A stretch of DNA of 64,000 nt from an uncultured bacterium (GTDB lineage Bacteria > Pseudomonadota > Gammaproteobacteria > Burkholderiales > Burkholderiaceae_C). Location: assembly GCA_903928495.1 (NCBI GenBank), contig CAIYQZ010000060.1, forward strand, positions 49,165-113,164. Direction: 5' to 3'. The notes below the pieces were generated by a model. The model ran no database searches, was not told the DNA's origin, and saw only the letters and a program-made list of their open reading frames with translations. The position numbers and the translations under genes were made by a program. Of the stretch, positions 22,144 to 33,472 are shown one piece after another (the stretch's first letter is position 1; the number at the start of each line of letters is the position of its first letter).

Positions 22144-23160
22144 ATGAACATCGTGATCCTGGACGACTACCAAGACGCCGTCCGCAAACTTGACTGCGCC
22201 ACCAAACTGGATACTTACCCTGCCAAAGTGTTCACCAACACGGTGAAAGGCGTCGGTCAGTTGTCGATTCGCCTCCGTGACGCAGACATCGTGGTGTTGA
22301 TTCGGGAGCGCAGCCATGTCACCCGGCAACTGGTCGAAAAACTCCCGAAACTGAAGCTGATTGCCCAGACCGGCCGGGTTGGCAAGCACATTGATGTGGC
22401 CGCCTGTACCGAGAGAGGCATTGCCGTGGCTGAGGGCGTTGGTTCGCCCGTGGCACCAGCTGAATTGACCTGGGCATTGGTGATGGCCGCCATGCGCCGT
22501 TTGCCGCATTACGTTGCCAGCCTCAAGCATGGAGCCTGGCAACAGTCAGGGTTGAAATCGCAGGCCATGCCACCCAACTTTGGCTTGGGGTCTGTGCTCA
22601 AAGGCAAAACTCTGGGCGTTTGGAGCTACGGAAAGATTGGCAGTCTGGTGGCCGGGTACGGACGGGCTTTTGGAATGCGGGTGCTGGTGTGGGGCAGCGA
22701 AGACGCTCGTCAGCGCGCCCGCATGGACGGGTTTGAGGTCGCTTCAACAAAAAACGAACTGTTTGAGTGCAGCGATGTGTTGTCCCTGCACTTGCGTCTG
22801 GCGGAAAGCACCACAGGATGTGTGTCTCTGGATGACCTAGCGCGCATGAAACCCACAAGCCTGCTGGTGAACACCTCACGCGCTGAACTGATCGAAACGG
22901 ATGCCTTGTTGGCAGGACTGAATCGCGGCAGGCCGGGCATGGCGGCGGTAGATGTGTTCGAGTCGGAACCCATTTTGCAGGGGCACGCCCTGCTGCGCCT
23001 GGAAAACTGCATTTGCACCCCCCACATCGGCTATGTGGAGCGGGACAGCTACGAGACTTATTTCAGTGCAGCGTTCGATAACGTGACGAACTTCATCAAA
23101 GGCACGCCCACCAACATTGTAAATCCGGGCGCGCTCCACATGCGCAACCGGCTCACCTGA
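22144..23160 (+). CDS. D-2-hydroxyacid dehydrogenase family protein
   Basis: MNIVILDDYQDAV...LIAQTGRVGKHIDVAACTERGIAVAEG...GKTLGVWSYGKIGSLVAGYGRAFGM...NTSRAELIETDALL...PHIGYVERDSYETYFSAAFDNV. Confidence 0.92.
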   Translation: MNIVILDDYQDAVRKLDCATKLDTYPAKVFTNTVKGVGQLSIRLRDADIVVLIRERSHVTRQLVEKLPKLKLIAQTGRVGKHIDVAACTERGIAVAEGVGSPVAPAELTWALVMAAMRRLPHYVASLKHGAWQQSGLKSQAMPPNFGLGSVLKGKTLGVWSYGKIGSLVAGYGRAFGMRVLVWGSEDARQRARMDGFEVASTKNELFECSDVLSLHLRLAESTTGCVSLDDLARMKPTSLLVNTSRAELIETDALLAGLNRGRPGMAAVDVFESEPILQGHALLRLENCICTPHIGYVERDSYETYFSAAFDNVTNFIKGTPTNIVNPGALHMRNRLT

Positions 23161-23177
23161 CGCTACCGAGGCAAACT

Positions 23178-25463
23178 TCAGCTTGGTTTGCCAGACTTTT
23201 TGATGGTGAAGGCCTCTGGCTCACCCAAGTCAGAAAAGTCAAGATCGAGCACGCTGGGGGCGAATGACGTGGGAGCACGCATGTCCGTTGGCGCAGCAGC
23301 CGTGGACGGCAACGCAACGTCGGGCTCAATGCCGAAACCATCGTCCGCAGGGGGGCTTTTGAGGACCTCCAAACGCGCATCGACCTCCGCAACATCTGAG
23401 TCCAGGCTCAGATCAAGGTCCAAACCAACTCCGCCGAATGCCTCATCACCCCCGGCATCGGCCGCCGCCGGGTTGCCGGTGTGCGATACCTCTGCCGGAT
23501 TCGACGTGGCTGCCTTGGCCAACGCAACCAGTGCAGTGGCTGCGACGGCTGTCACCGCAGGGCTCATGGTGACTGGCAGCGGTTGCATGGCCGTGTGCCC
23601 GAAATCAGAGTCACCGCCAGAAGCCGGTCGCTGGGAAACGGCAGCAGGTGCCACACCCATTGATTCAGCGCCCAGGCTTTCAATCACCTCGCGGGCAATG
23701 CCGTACAGCAACAGCAACTCCCGGTAAGCCTCTAGGTCAAACACCTCAGATTGGTCGTCGGGGTGTGAGCGGAATATCGAACGCTCAATCAGATGAAGAA
23801 CAGCGGGCTGCGGCCACAAGGCCTGTATGCGGCTGAGCGCGGCTTCGTACCTCTCGAGGCCACGCCGAGAGGTGGAGTACCGGTCAAACGTGGGCGCATT
23901 GCCGTTGAACTTGGCATTGAACACGTTGCGCAATGCTTCGTAGTCTTCGCGACGCCCCAACTCGTGATGCAGCTTGAGCAGGTCGAGATATGCCAAGGGG
24001 CTGGCGCCATCGCTGTCCGCCAGGTGTGCCTTGAGTACTTCTATGGCCTGGTCGGCCTGCCCCAGGGAGATGAAGAACTCGACCTGCTGCTGAAGATCGA
24101 ACAACTCTTCAGTGGCAACTGACCGTGCGGCCTCAAACAGAGCGCTGTGGCCGAAGTCCGAGTGCGCCTGCGAAGGGCGCACCTCGCGATGCTGAACAGC
24201 GGCCTGCGGGCGTTCGGGCCAATCATCTTCAGGCATCAGGGTTTCAACATCGATGTCCAGCACAGGCTCAGCACTGCCTTGAGCGCCGCTGGACAAAATC
24301 GGGCCACGTGGCTTGCGCGCGAATCTGGCCTTGAGCTTGTCCAACCAGGATTCTTTGGGCGCAGGATCAAACTCTGCATCCGGCTCGACAACAGGCGCCT
24401 TGGCTTTCAACCAAGATGCAACCGGCTTGGACGGAGCTTCCCCTCCACGCTGCTGTCGGCGCCACAGAGTGGCGACCCCACCGAGAGCCACCGCCAATGC
24501 TGCCAGCAAGCCCAGAAACAGAGGATCGGTGTAGCGCCCTTCCTGTTCTTGCAGCAACTGGGCTTGCGCGGCCTGTTCTGCCTGTTGTGCTGCTGCCAGG
24601 GCCGCCTTGATGCGTGCCGACTCCGCGTCGCCCGCCTCGGCCTTCAGTGCATTGGCAGCGAGTTGTTCAGGACTCTCGTTCAATGCCTTCCACAACAGCC
24701 GGGCAGCCTGCCTGCGCTGTTCAAGATCGGCGTTCTCTGCCGATTCCACCGGCGCATCCACGGACATGCGCAGCGCTGGCTGCATCTGATTCACAGCGGC
24801 CATCAGCTCCAGAGGGTCCAGCTTCAGTCGGGCACCTCCCGCTGCGGGCGCTTCGGCCACCTCGGACTTGCGCGGCTGGCTGGTAGCCCTGGGTGCGCGT
24901 GGCGCTGGAGCGTCTGCTTTGAGGGCCGCCCGAGGTGTTGGTGCCGCTCCGGCGGTCTGGGCAGGTGCCACCGTCACCGCTGGCTCTGAGACTGATACTG
25001 GATTTCGAGGCGTTTCAGTGGATGAGGGGGGTGCCGTCGGCAGATTCGAGGCGATAGCTGGCTTCGGCACACTCACCGCCATAGGCGGAGGCACAGGTGC
25101 AAGATCGGCCAGAACCACGTAGGAGCGCGACAAGCGCTGGGTACAACCAACCTGGAGTTCGATGCGAACAAATGCTTCGGGAAGGGGCACCGTGGTTTGG
25201 ACGCGTACAGAGGCCGCTTTGCCCGATGCACTGCCTGCAACGGCGGTTCGAACGCTGGAACTGGATACAGCATCGTCAGCGAAAAACACCTGGGAAGTGG
25301 CGCAAGCATCTGTGACCGTCTCGCCGTCGGCTAATGCCAAGGGAATGGAAACGTCAAGCGGGCGGCCAATCAGTGCTTGTCCCTGGACAGCGCCCAGCGA
25401 CAAAGCCGAGCAGCCCACACTGGCAACCAGCAGCCCTCCGCCAACCCAAACCTGACACGCCAT
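23178..25463 (-). CDS. FimV-like protein
   Basis: Signal peptide; SLGAVQGQALIGRPLDVSIPLALADGE; Pro/Ala linkers; single TM (YTDPLFLGLLAALAVALGGVATLWRR); TPR-like EFFISLGQADQAIEVLKAHLADS...LDLDFSDLGE C-terminus. Confidence 0.82.
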   Translation of the reverse strand: MACQVWVGGGLLVASVGCSALSLGAVQGQALIGRPLDVSIPLALADGETVTDACATSQVFFADDAVSSSSVRTAVAGSASGKAASVRVQTTVPLPEAFVRIELQVGCTQRLSRSYVVLADLAPVPPPMAVSVPKPAIASNLPTAPPSSTETPRNPVSVSEPAVTVAPAQTAGAAPTPRAALKADAPAPRAPRATSQPRKSEVAEAPAAGGARLKLDPLELMAAVNQMQPALRMSVDAPVESAENADLEQRRQAARLLWKALNESPEQLAANALKAEAGDAESARIKAALAAAQQAEQAAQAQLLQEQEGRYTDPLFLGLLAALAVALGGVATLWRRQQRGGEAPSKPVASWLKAKAPVVEPDAEFDPAPKESWLDKLKARFARKPRGPILSSGAQGSAEPVLDIDVETLMPEDDWPERPQAAVQHREVRPSQAHSDFGHSALFEAARSVATEELFDLQQQVEFFISLGQADQAIEVLKAHLADSDGASPLAYLDLLKLHHELGRREDYEALRNVFNAKFNGNAPTFDRYSTSRRGLERYEAALSRIQALWPQPAVLHLIERSIFRSHPDDQSEVFDLEAYRELLLLYGIAREVIESLGAESMGVAPAAVSQRPASGGDSDFGHTAMQPLPVTMSPAVTAVAATALVALAKAATSNPAEVSHTGNPAAADAGGDEAFGGVGLDLDLSLDSDVAEVDARLEVLKSPPADDGFGIEPDVALPSTAAAPTDMRAPTSFAPSVLDLDFSDLGEPEAFTIKKSGKPS

Positions 25464-25524
25464 AAAACCTCACCTCTTTAATGCGCGACATTCTGTCACA
25501 GCTGGCATAGTTGCTATTTTTTGG

Positions 25525-27057
25525 GTGAACAAACGTATGTTTTCTGCATTTAAATGTGTCGGGATCGTCGGCGCAGGGGCCATGGGACGGGGCATAGCCC
25601 AAATCGCGGCACAGGGCGGGTGCGATGTGTGGTTGCTGGACGCCCAACCACAAGCCTTGTCTTCGGCCCTCGAACAGCTCCATGGGCAATGGGACAAACA
25701 GCTGGCCAAAGGCAAGCTGAATACACAACAAGTCTCAGATTGGAAAGCCCGGCTGAAAACCACCACCGAACTGGCCGGCCTGGCCACCTGTGACCTCGTG
25801 GTTGAAGCCATCGTTGAGAACCTGGAGGTGAAGCGCCAGCTCATGCGCGACCTGGATGGACTGCTGCCCGCCGACGCAGTGCTGGCCAGCAACACATCGT
25901 CACTGTCCATCACAGCCATTGCGGCCGGCCTGCCTGGCGAGGCGCGGCTGGCAGGTTTTCACTTTTTCAACCCTGTGCCGCTGATGAAAGTGGTGGAAGT
26001 GGTACCAGGCCTGAACACGCACCCCGATGTGGTGCAGCGCCTGTGTGCGCAGGCACGCGCCATGGGCCACACGCCCGTGGTGACCAAAGACACCCCAGGC
26101 TTCATCGTCAACCACGCCGGTCGCGGCTTTGTGACCGAAGCCCTGCAACTGGTGAACGAAGGCGTGGCCGTCTTCGAGACCACCGACGCCATATTGAAAG
26201 ACCAGGCCGGCTTCAAGTTGGGCCCGTTCGAATTGATGGACTTGACCGGTCTGGACGTTTCGCACCCGGTGATGGTGGCCGTTCACCAGCAATACTTTGG
26301 CGAGCCGCGCTACAAACCCAGCGTCATCACCGCGCAGCGGCTGGCCGGGGGCGTGCTGGGCCGGAAAACGGGGCGGGGCTTTTACACCTACACCGATGGA
26401 CAGCGCCCTGCCCGCTTCGACCCGGCTGCCCCGGTGGTAGACACCCTGCCCCCGGTTTGGGTCAGCCCCAAAGCAGCCCGTCGCGCCGAGCTGTACCAGC
26501 TGCTCAAAGACCTGGGTGCACGCATTGAAACGGCGGCGAATCCGTCGGAGCAAGCGCTGATCTTGGTTGCACCCTTGGGTCTGGACGTGAGCACCATTGC
26601 GGCGGTGGAGCGTCTGGACGCGACGCGGACACTGGGCATCGACCTGATGCTGCCCGACACCGCCACCCGTCGCCGGGTGCTGGCCACCAACCCCGCCACC
26701 CGCGCCGACATGCGCGACGCGGCCTGGGCCCTGTTTGCACGAGACGGCAAAGCCGTTAGCGTGGTGCGCGACAGCGGTGGTTTTGTGACCCAGCGGGTGC
26801 TGGCACACATCGTCAACATTGCGTCTGACATGTGCCAGCAAGGCATTTGCACCCCTACCGACCTGGACACCGCCGTGACCCTGGGCTTGGGCTACCCCCA
26901 CGGCCCGCTGGCCTGGGGCGACCTGATGGGGCCCACCAACGTGCTGGAGGTGCTATTCAACCTGCAAACCGTGTATGGCGACACGCGCTACCGCCCCTCC
27001 CCCTGGCTGCGCCGACGTGGGGCGCTGGGCCTCAGCCTGACGCAGCCTGAACTCTGA
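25525..27057 (+). CDS. 3-hydroxyacyl-CoA dehydrogenase (PaaH-like)
   Basis: VGIVGAGAMGRGIAQIAAQGGCDVWLLD...SNTSSLSITAIAAGL...AGFHFFNPVPLMKVVEVVPG...TPGFIVNHAGRGF; second C-terminal domain. Confidence 0.93.
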   Translation: MNKRMFSAFKCVGIVGAGAMGRGIAQIAAQGGCDVWLLDAQPQALSSALEQLHGQWDKQLAKGKLNTQQVSDWKARLKTTTELAGLATCDLVVEAIVENLEVKRQLMRDLDGLLPADAVLASNTSSLSITAIAAGLPGEARLAGFHFFNPVPLMKVVEVVPGLNTHPDVVQRLCAQARAMGHTPVVTKDTPGFIVNHAGRGFVTEALQLVNEGVAVFETTDAILKDQAGFKLGPFELMDLTGLDVSHPVMVAVHQQYFGEPRYKPSVITAQRLAGGVLGRKTGRGFYTYTDGQRPARFDPAAPVVDTLPPVWVSPKAARRAELYQLLKDLGARIETAANPSEQALILVAPLGLDVSTIAAVERLDATRTLGIDLMLPDTATRRRVLATNPATRADMRDAAWALFARDGKAVSVVRDSGGFVTQRVLAHIVNIASDMCQQGICTPTDLDTAVTLGLGYPHGPLAWGDLMGPTNVLEVLFNLQTVYGDTRYRPSPWLRRRGALGLSLTQPEL

Positions 27058-27161
27058 ACGCCACACAAAGACGCTTGAGCGACACCCACCCCGGCAAACC
27101 CTGAGCGCCGGGGGTGGTCCCCATCGCGACAATCCACAGCCCCTCCAGTCACGGAAAAGAC

Positions 27162-27887
27162 ATGCCCATCGACGAACCCATTCTGACAATGGAAGAACGC
27201 GAGGCGATCAACTCAGGTCGCTGGTTCTCCAGCCTTTCCCCTTCATTGCGGCACGACATCCTTCGATGCGCTTACGTCAAACGGTTCAAAGACAGCGACC
27301 TGATCACCGCACGCGGCGACCCACCCAGCGAGTGGACCGCCGTGGCCAAGGGAGCCGTGCGGGTGAGTTCCACCTCGCTGTCGGGCAAACAGATCACCCT
27401 CACCTACGTGGAGCCGGGTGTGTGGTTTGGCGACATTGCCATGTTCGACGGCGACCAGCGCACACACGATGCCTACGCCCATGGTCCCACCACGCTGCTT
27501 TGCGTGGCCCGCACCGATTTCCAGAAAATTTTGTCGCAACACGTCGAGCTGTACGAAGCTCTGATGCGCCTGCAGGCGCGGCGCATCCGCACCCTGTTCG
27601 GTCTGGTGGAAGACCTGAATACGCTGCCCCTGCGCGCACGCCTGGCCAAGCAACTGCTGCACCTGGTGCGCAGCTACGGCGTGCCCTGCCTGGCCGACGG
27701 CAACGAAACACGCATTGGCCTGCAACTGGCGCAGGAAGAACTGGCCCAGTTGCTGGGTGCGTCGCGCCAACGCGTGAACCAGGAACTCAAATCCATGGAG
27801 CGCGAGGGTGCCATCCGCATCGAACCGGGCGGCCTGGTGGTGCGCCAGCGCGAAGCCTTGATGCGCATCTCCGAAACCGAAGCCTGA
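27162..27887 (+). CDS. Crp/Fnr family transcriptional regulator
   Basis: cNMP-binding-like domain (VEPGVWFGDIAMFDGDQRTHDAYAHGPTTLLCVARTDF) plus HTH_Crp (LAQEELAQLLGASRQRVNQELKSMEREGAIRIEPGGLVV). Confidence 0.92.
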   Translation: MPIDEPILTMEEREAINSGRWFSSLSPSLRHDILRCAYVKRFKDSDLITARGDPPSEWTAVAKGAVRVSSTSLSGKQITLTYVEPGVWFGDIAMFDGDQRTHDAYAHGPTTLLCVARTDFQKILSQHVELYEALMRLQARRIRTLFGLVEDLNTLPLRARLAKQLLHLVRSYGVPCLADGNETRIGLQLAQEELAQLLGASRQRVNQELKSMEREGAIRIEPGGLVVRQREALMRISETEA

Positions 27888-27930
27888 CCCTGCCACCCGT
27901 GTGCATGGGCAGCACAACCCCCGCTTGTCC

Positions 27931-29016
27931 ATGACACACACCACCCCCACCGACAACACGCGGGCTGTGCCTGCCAGCCACGCCTTTGACGAAGGCGCGC
28001 TGCTCACCTGGCTGCAAGCCCAGGTGGCCGGGTTTGAAGGGCCGTTGCAAGTCAGTCTGTTCAGTGGGGGCCAGTCCAACCCCACCTACAAACTCGTCAC
28101 TCCCAGCCGCACTTATGTGATGCGCGCCAAACCCGGGCCTGTGGCCAAGCTGCTGCCCTCGGCCCACGCCATCGAGCGTGAGTACCGCGTGATGCACGCG
28201 CTGCAGGGTACTGGAGTGCCAGTAGCTCACATGCTTGCCCTGTGCAAAGACGAAGCGGTGATCGGCCGCGCCTTTTATGTGATGGAGTTTGTGCCCGGCC
28301 GTGTGCTGTGGGAGCAATCGCTGCCTGGCCTTCAACCTGCCGAGCGCCGCGCCATTTACCTGGAAATGAACCGGGTGATGGCCGAGCTGCACACCGTGAA
28401 CCCCACTGCCATTGGCTTGGGCGACTACGGCAAACCGGGCAACTACTTCGAGCGACAGATTGGCCGCTGGAGCAAGCAATACGTGGCCTCCATCACCGAC
28501 CCCATTCCCGAAATGGACGCGCTGATGGCCTGGCTGCCCGCCCAGATGCCTGCCAGCGCCCGCGATGAATCGCTGGTATCTATCGTCCACGGCGACTACC
28601 GACTGGACAACCTCATGTTCCACCCCACCGAGCCCCGCGTGCTGGCCGTGCTGGACTGGGAACTATCCACCCTCGGCCACCCGCTGGCCGACTTTGCCTA
28701 CCACTGCATGTCGTGGCACATCGCACCCGGCGCGTTCCGTGGCATTGCCGGGCTGGACCTCGCCGCGTTGGGCATACCGGCAGAAGACGACTACATCGCG
28801 CTGTATTGCCAGCGCACCGGCTTCACCACGCCTGAGGTGCTGAAGGCCGACTGGAATTTCTACCTGGCCTACAACATGTTCCGCCTAGCGGCCATCTTGC
28901 AGGGCATCGCCAAGCGAGTGCAAATGGGCACGGCCTCCAGCGCACATGCCCAGGCGTCCGCTGCGGGAGCACGGCCCCTGGCGCAATTGGCGTGGCAGTT
29001 GGCCCAGGCGGCATGA
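27931..29016 (+). CDS. APH-type phosphotransferase (acyl-CoA dehydrogenase-associated)
   Basis: FSGGQSNPTYKLVTPSRTYVMRAKP...SIVHGDYRLDNLMFHPTEPRVLAVLDWELSTLGHPLADFAYHCM; next to an acyl-CoA dehydrogenase. Confidence 0.93.
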   Translation: MTHTTPTDNTRAVPASHAFDEGALLTWLQAQVAGFEGPLQVSLFSGGQSNPTYKLVTPSRTYVMRAKPGPVAKLLPSAHAIEREYRVMHALQGTGVPVAHMLALCKDEAVIGRAFYVMEFVPGRVLWEQSLPGLQPAERRAIYLEMNRVMAELHTVNPTAIGLGDYGKPGNYFERQIGRWSKQYVASITDPIPEMDALMAWLPAQMPASARDESLVSIVHGDYRLDNLMFHPTEPRVLAVLDWELSTLGHPLADFAYHCMSWHIAPGAFRGIAGLDLAALGIPAEDDYIALYCQRTGFTTPEVLKADWNFYLAYNMFRLAAILQGIAKRVQMGTASSAHAQASAAGARPLAQLAWQLAQAA

Positions 29017-29023
29017 CAGCAGA

Positions 29024-29088
29024 CAGTTTTCAATACTTTTTTGGCATCCAGCGCTTGTCAGTCAAGCGATGACAGCTACACATTCAAA
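29024..29088. repeat. Dispersed repeat copy, intergenic
   Basis: TTTTCAATACTTTTTTGGCATCCAGCGCTTGtcagtCAAGCGATGACAGCTACA, palindromic core. Confidence 0.7.
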
Positions 29089-29102
29089 CGAAAGGCAACA
29101 CC

Positions 29103-30362
<1,260 letters not shown>

Positions 30363-30368
30363 ACGACG

Positions 30369-30391
30369 CCGCCCAAGCGTGGCTTGGGCGG
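30369..30391 (+). terminator. Strong hairpin after the acyl-CoA dehydrogenase (possible terminator, no T tract)
   Basis: CCGCCCAAG-CGTGG-CTTGGGCGG, perfect 9-bp stem just past the stop codon. Confidence 0.5.
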
Positions 30392-30490
30392 GTTGATTTC
30401 CGCGCGTTGTCGCCATCTGCACACCACTGGCAGACAGCCTTCACAGCATGCTGGAATGTGTCGAGGGGAGGTAGCCTCACAGGTCCGGCT

Positions 30491-30907
30491 TCAAACGCTG
30501 ACGTTCACCCGCACACCGATGCGCTGGCCTTGCAGGTTCACCAAGCCCGCGCTCGGGGCCAATGCGGCGGTGCTTGCGGCGGGGGCTGCCTGTTCAGTGC
30601 TGCCAGCTGGCAGCGCCCGCTGAACCGCCTGCACGATTTGGGCTGACTGAGTCTGGGCCAGTTCACCCATGGCATTGGCTGAGTTCACCGTGGTTTTGGC
30701 GGTGTCAGCCCGGCCCTGTGCCTGGTCGGCCTGGATCGACAGGTTGTCAGCCCGCTGAGTGGCTCTGTCTGCCTGATTTTGTGCACTTTGGGCTTGAGCA
30801 CGCAACGATGAAGCACGTGCTTCGTATTGCTCAGCCAAGCGCGTGGCCTGTTGCCGCTGCAACTGACCAAAAGCGGCACTGGTGGCTGATGACGAAACCG
30901 ACAACAT
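30491..30907 (-). CDS. Hypothetical Ala/Gln-rich coiled-coil protein
   Basis: EARASSLRAQAQSAQNQADRATQRADNLSIQADQAQGRADTAK heptad-like pattern; same strand as the TCS operon upstream. Confidence 0.6.
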   Translation of the reverse strand: MLSVSSSATSAAFGQLQRQQATRLAEQYEARASSLRAQAQSAQNQADRATQRADNLSIQADQAQGRADTAKTTVNSANAMGELAQTQSAQIVQAVQRALPAGSTEQAAPAASTAALAPSAGLVNLQGQRIGVRVNVSV

Positions 30908-30933
30908 GGTTCACATGCCCGATGTGGCCCAGC

Positions 30934-31311
30934 TCAGGCTGACGGGTTGGCCGCCACCGCTTGCCGGGAAGTGCTGGAAGCCTGTGCAGACTGCAGGTTA
31001 CGGCGGTCCATTTCAATGCGCTCAGCGTCCTGCTGTTCAGAACTGCGGGCTTGAACCGGGTTGTTGCGTTCTCCGCCATTGACTTGATTTGCGGATGCAG
31101 CAGATCCGGCGGTGCGGGGGTTACCGTAGGTCACGCCGTTGGTGGCTGCCTGATTGGCCGAGCTGTTCAGGTTCAACACCACGCTGGGGCGGGGGTTGTT
31201 GTTTGCGGGGGCTGGTGTACCGCTGTCAGCAGCGGGCCTGCTGTTGTCAGCAGGGGTTGTGCGCCGGACGTTGGCAACCGCTGGGGTGCTGTCGAAGGTG
31301 ATGGGTGTCAT
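30934..31311 (-). CDS. Hypothetical Asn/Pro/Ser-rich low-complexity protein
   Basis: MTPITFDSTPAVANVRRTTPADNSRPAADSGTPAPANNNPRPSVVLNLNSSANQAATNG; adjacent to 30491-30907 on the same strand. Confidence 0.5.
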   Translation of the reverse strand: MTPITFDSTPAVANVRRTTPADNSRPAADSGTPAPANNNPRPSVVLNLNSSANQAATNGVTYGNPRTAGSAASANQVNGGERNNPVQARSSEQQDAERIEMDRRNLQSAQASSTSRQAVAANPSA

Positions 31312-31363
31312 GCGGAGCTCCACGAGGGGAAACACCCCGAATAATAGGCTTGCACCGGCTGGC

Positions 31364-32746
31364 TTACAAGTGCATGGGCAACACAACCGTCACCGCCAGC
31401 CCGGGCTTGGCGTTTTCAAGCGTGACGGTACCGCCATGCGCCAAGGCCACCAGCTTGCACAGGTGCAGGCCCAGGCCCACCCCACCCTGCGCCCGCGTGC
31501 GTGCGGCATCGGGTCGGGAAAAGGGCTCGGCCAGGCGGGGCAGATCGGCGTCGGGCACGCCAGGCCCATGGTCACGCACCGTCACCGTAGCGCCCTCTTC
31601 CCCCACCGACAGGTGCACCTCAGGCCATTGCGGCGCATCGCTGCCGTGTCGCAATGCGTTGTCCAGCAAGTTGCGCAACATCAGGCGCATGCGAGCCGCA
31701 TCCAGCGTCAGCACAGGAAAAGAGGCATCGGCACACACCCGCACCGCCGCCGCCCTCGGATAACGTGCCTGCAACTCGACCAACACTTCATGAGCCAGCA
31801 CGGGCAGCGCCACCGGCTCGCGATGCAGGGACGCGTGCCGGCCAGCCAGGCGCTCGCTTTCCAGCAAGTCTGAAATCAGGTTGGCCATTTCCTGCAGGTC
31901 GCGCAGCAGAGCGCCACGCTGAGCATCCACATCACCGGTTTCGGGCAACAGCTCGGCATGCAGACGTGCCCGGGTGAGTGGGCTGCGCAACTCATGGCTG
32001 ATGGCCAGCAGGAGGGCCCGCTTGGCGTCCAGCATCTGGCGGATGTCGTCGCCCATGGTGTTCAATGTGGCCGCCAGTTCGCCCAGTTCATCGGGCCTTT
32101 GCGGATTGCGCAGTGCAATCGGTTGGCTGAAGTCCCCCGCGCCAAAGCGGCGCGCACCTTCGCCAATGGCGTCCAGCGGCCTGAGCAGGCGACGCACATA
32201 CAACCAGGCCAGCAGGGTCAGCAGCAACACAGCGGCCAGTGCCACACCCAGCAGGCGCGGACGGCGCTCCAGCACCGCTTCGTTGATGCCGAATTCGATG
32301 GTGTGCCCATCGGCTGTGGTTCGCCTGACCAGCCTGTCCCAGGTTTTGTCGTCGTTCCAGTGGTTGGTGCTGTCATCGCCCTGGCGCCAGGGCGGCTGCT
32401 TCTGGTCCAGGTGGGAACGCCAGTTGACCACGGGTCCTGCAATGTCGACCGTCAACGGAAGGCGTTCGGTGATGGCCCTGGCCTGGTCGGTGCTGGGTGG
32501 TGCGGTTGTACCGGGGGGGCTGACGTCTGCGGCCAAACGGTCCACATAGTCCATCAGCAAGGGCCGGGCGGCTTCGCGCCAGCCCAGTGAAAAAGCCTTT
32601 TGCGCACCGGTGACGAACACCAACGTCATGGCCGCTGCCAGCACCAGGAACACCAGCACCATGCGCAGCTTGATGGAATGGGCCAGTCGACGCCTGATGC
32701 CGAGCCAGCGCGGCACCCGCTGATCAGCAACCGGAGCGGTCTTCAT
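31364..32746 (-). CDS. Sensor histidine kinase (CpxA/EnvZ-like)
   Basis: Two TMs, HAMP (RLLRPLDAIGEGARRFGAGDF), H-box (LLLAISHELRSPLTRARLHAELL), N-box (LRNLLDNALRHG), G-box (VRDHGPGVPD). Confidence 0.93.
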   Translation of the reverse strand: MKTAPVADQRVPRWLGIRRRLAHSIKLRMVLVFLVLAAAMTLVFVTGAQKAFSLGWREAARPLLMDYVDRLAADVSPPGTTAPPSTDQARAITERLPLTVDIAGPVVNWRSHLDQKQPPWRQGDDSTNHWNDDKTWDRLVRRTTADGHTIEFGINEAVLERRPRLLGVALAAVLLLTLLAWLYVRRLLRPLDAIGEGARRFGAGDFSQPIALRNPQRPDELGELAATLNTMGDDIRQMLDAKRALLLAISHELRSPLTRARLHAELLPETGDVDAQRGALLRDLQEMANLISDLLESERLAGRHASLHREPVALPVLAHEVLVELQARYPRAAAVRVCADASFPVLTLDAARMRLMLRNLLDNALRHGSDAPQWPEVHLSVGEEGATVTVRDHGPGVPDADLPRLAEPFSRPDAARTRAQGGVGLGLHLCKLVALAHGGTVTLENAKPGLAVTVVLPMHL

Positions 32747-33438
32747 GAAGTGACTGGCCGCAGCGCCAGCGAATAGCCCACGTTGCGCAGCGTTTTGATG
32801 CAGTCCAGCGGCTCCAGCTTGCGCCGCAGTCGGCTGACCACGATGTCCACCGCGCGGGTGTACAGATCTGCCTCGTGGCCACGCAGTTGGTTCAGGATGT
32901 CGTCGCGGCTGAACACCTTGCCTGGCTCACGCGCCAGCAACAGCAACAACTCAAACTCGGTGCCAGTGAGTTCGACCTCGGTACCCTGCCGAGCCACGCT
33001 GCGGCGGGTGGGGTCAATGTCAAGCCCATCGAAACGCAATTCGGCTGCCACCACATGACCGGCTACCGGCTGCGCGGGCTTGCGCCGACGCAACACCGTT
33101 TGCAAGCGGGCAACCAGTTCGCGAGGTTCAAAGGGTTTGGGCAAATAGTCGTCAGCGCCCAGTTCCAAGCCCACCACACGGTCCATCACGTCGCCGCGAG
33201 CGGTCAGCATGACGATGGGTATGTCGCTGACCTTGCGGATGCTGCGGCACAGCTCGAAGCCGTCCATCTCGGGCAGCATCACATCCAGAATGGCGGCATC
33301 AAAGCCACCGCTCTGCAGCTGTGCCAGCCCGGCAGTGGGCCGGGTGGCATGCACCAGTTGCAGCTCGAAGCGCTGGAAGTACGCCGCCAGCGGCGGGCCC
33401 AACTGCTCGTCGTCGTCGATCAGCAAGATGCGGTTCAT
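32743..33438 (-). CDS. OmpR-family response regulator
   Basis: ILLIDDDEQLGPPLAAYF...AAILDVMLPEMDGFELCRSIR...VMLTARGDVMDRVVGLELGADDYLPKPFEPRELVARLQ plus winged helix (LTGTEFELLLLLAREPGKVFSRDDIL). Confidence 0.94.
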   Translation of the reverse strand: MNRILLIDDDEQLGPPLAAYFQRFELQLVHATRPTAGLAQLQSGGFDAAILDVMLPEMDGFELCRSIRKVSDIPIVMLTARGDVMDRVVGLELGADDYLPKPFEPRELVARLQTVLRRRKPAQPVAGHVVAAELRFDGLDIDPTRRSVARQGTEVELTGTEFELLLLLAREPGKVFSRDDILNQLRGHEADLYTRAVDIVVSRLRRKLEPLDCIKTLRNVGYSLALRPVTS

Positions 33439-33472
33439 CGCACCCATTCTGACAGCGGGCCAGTGCCTGCTC

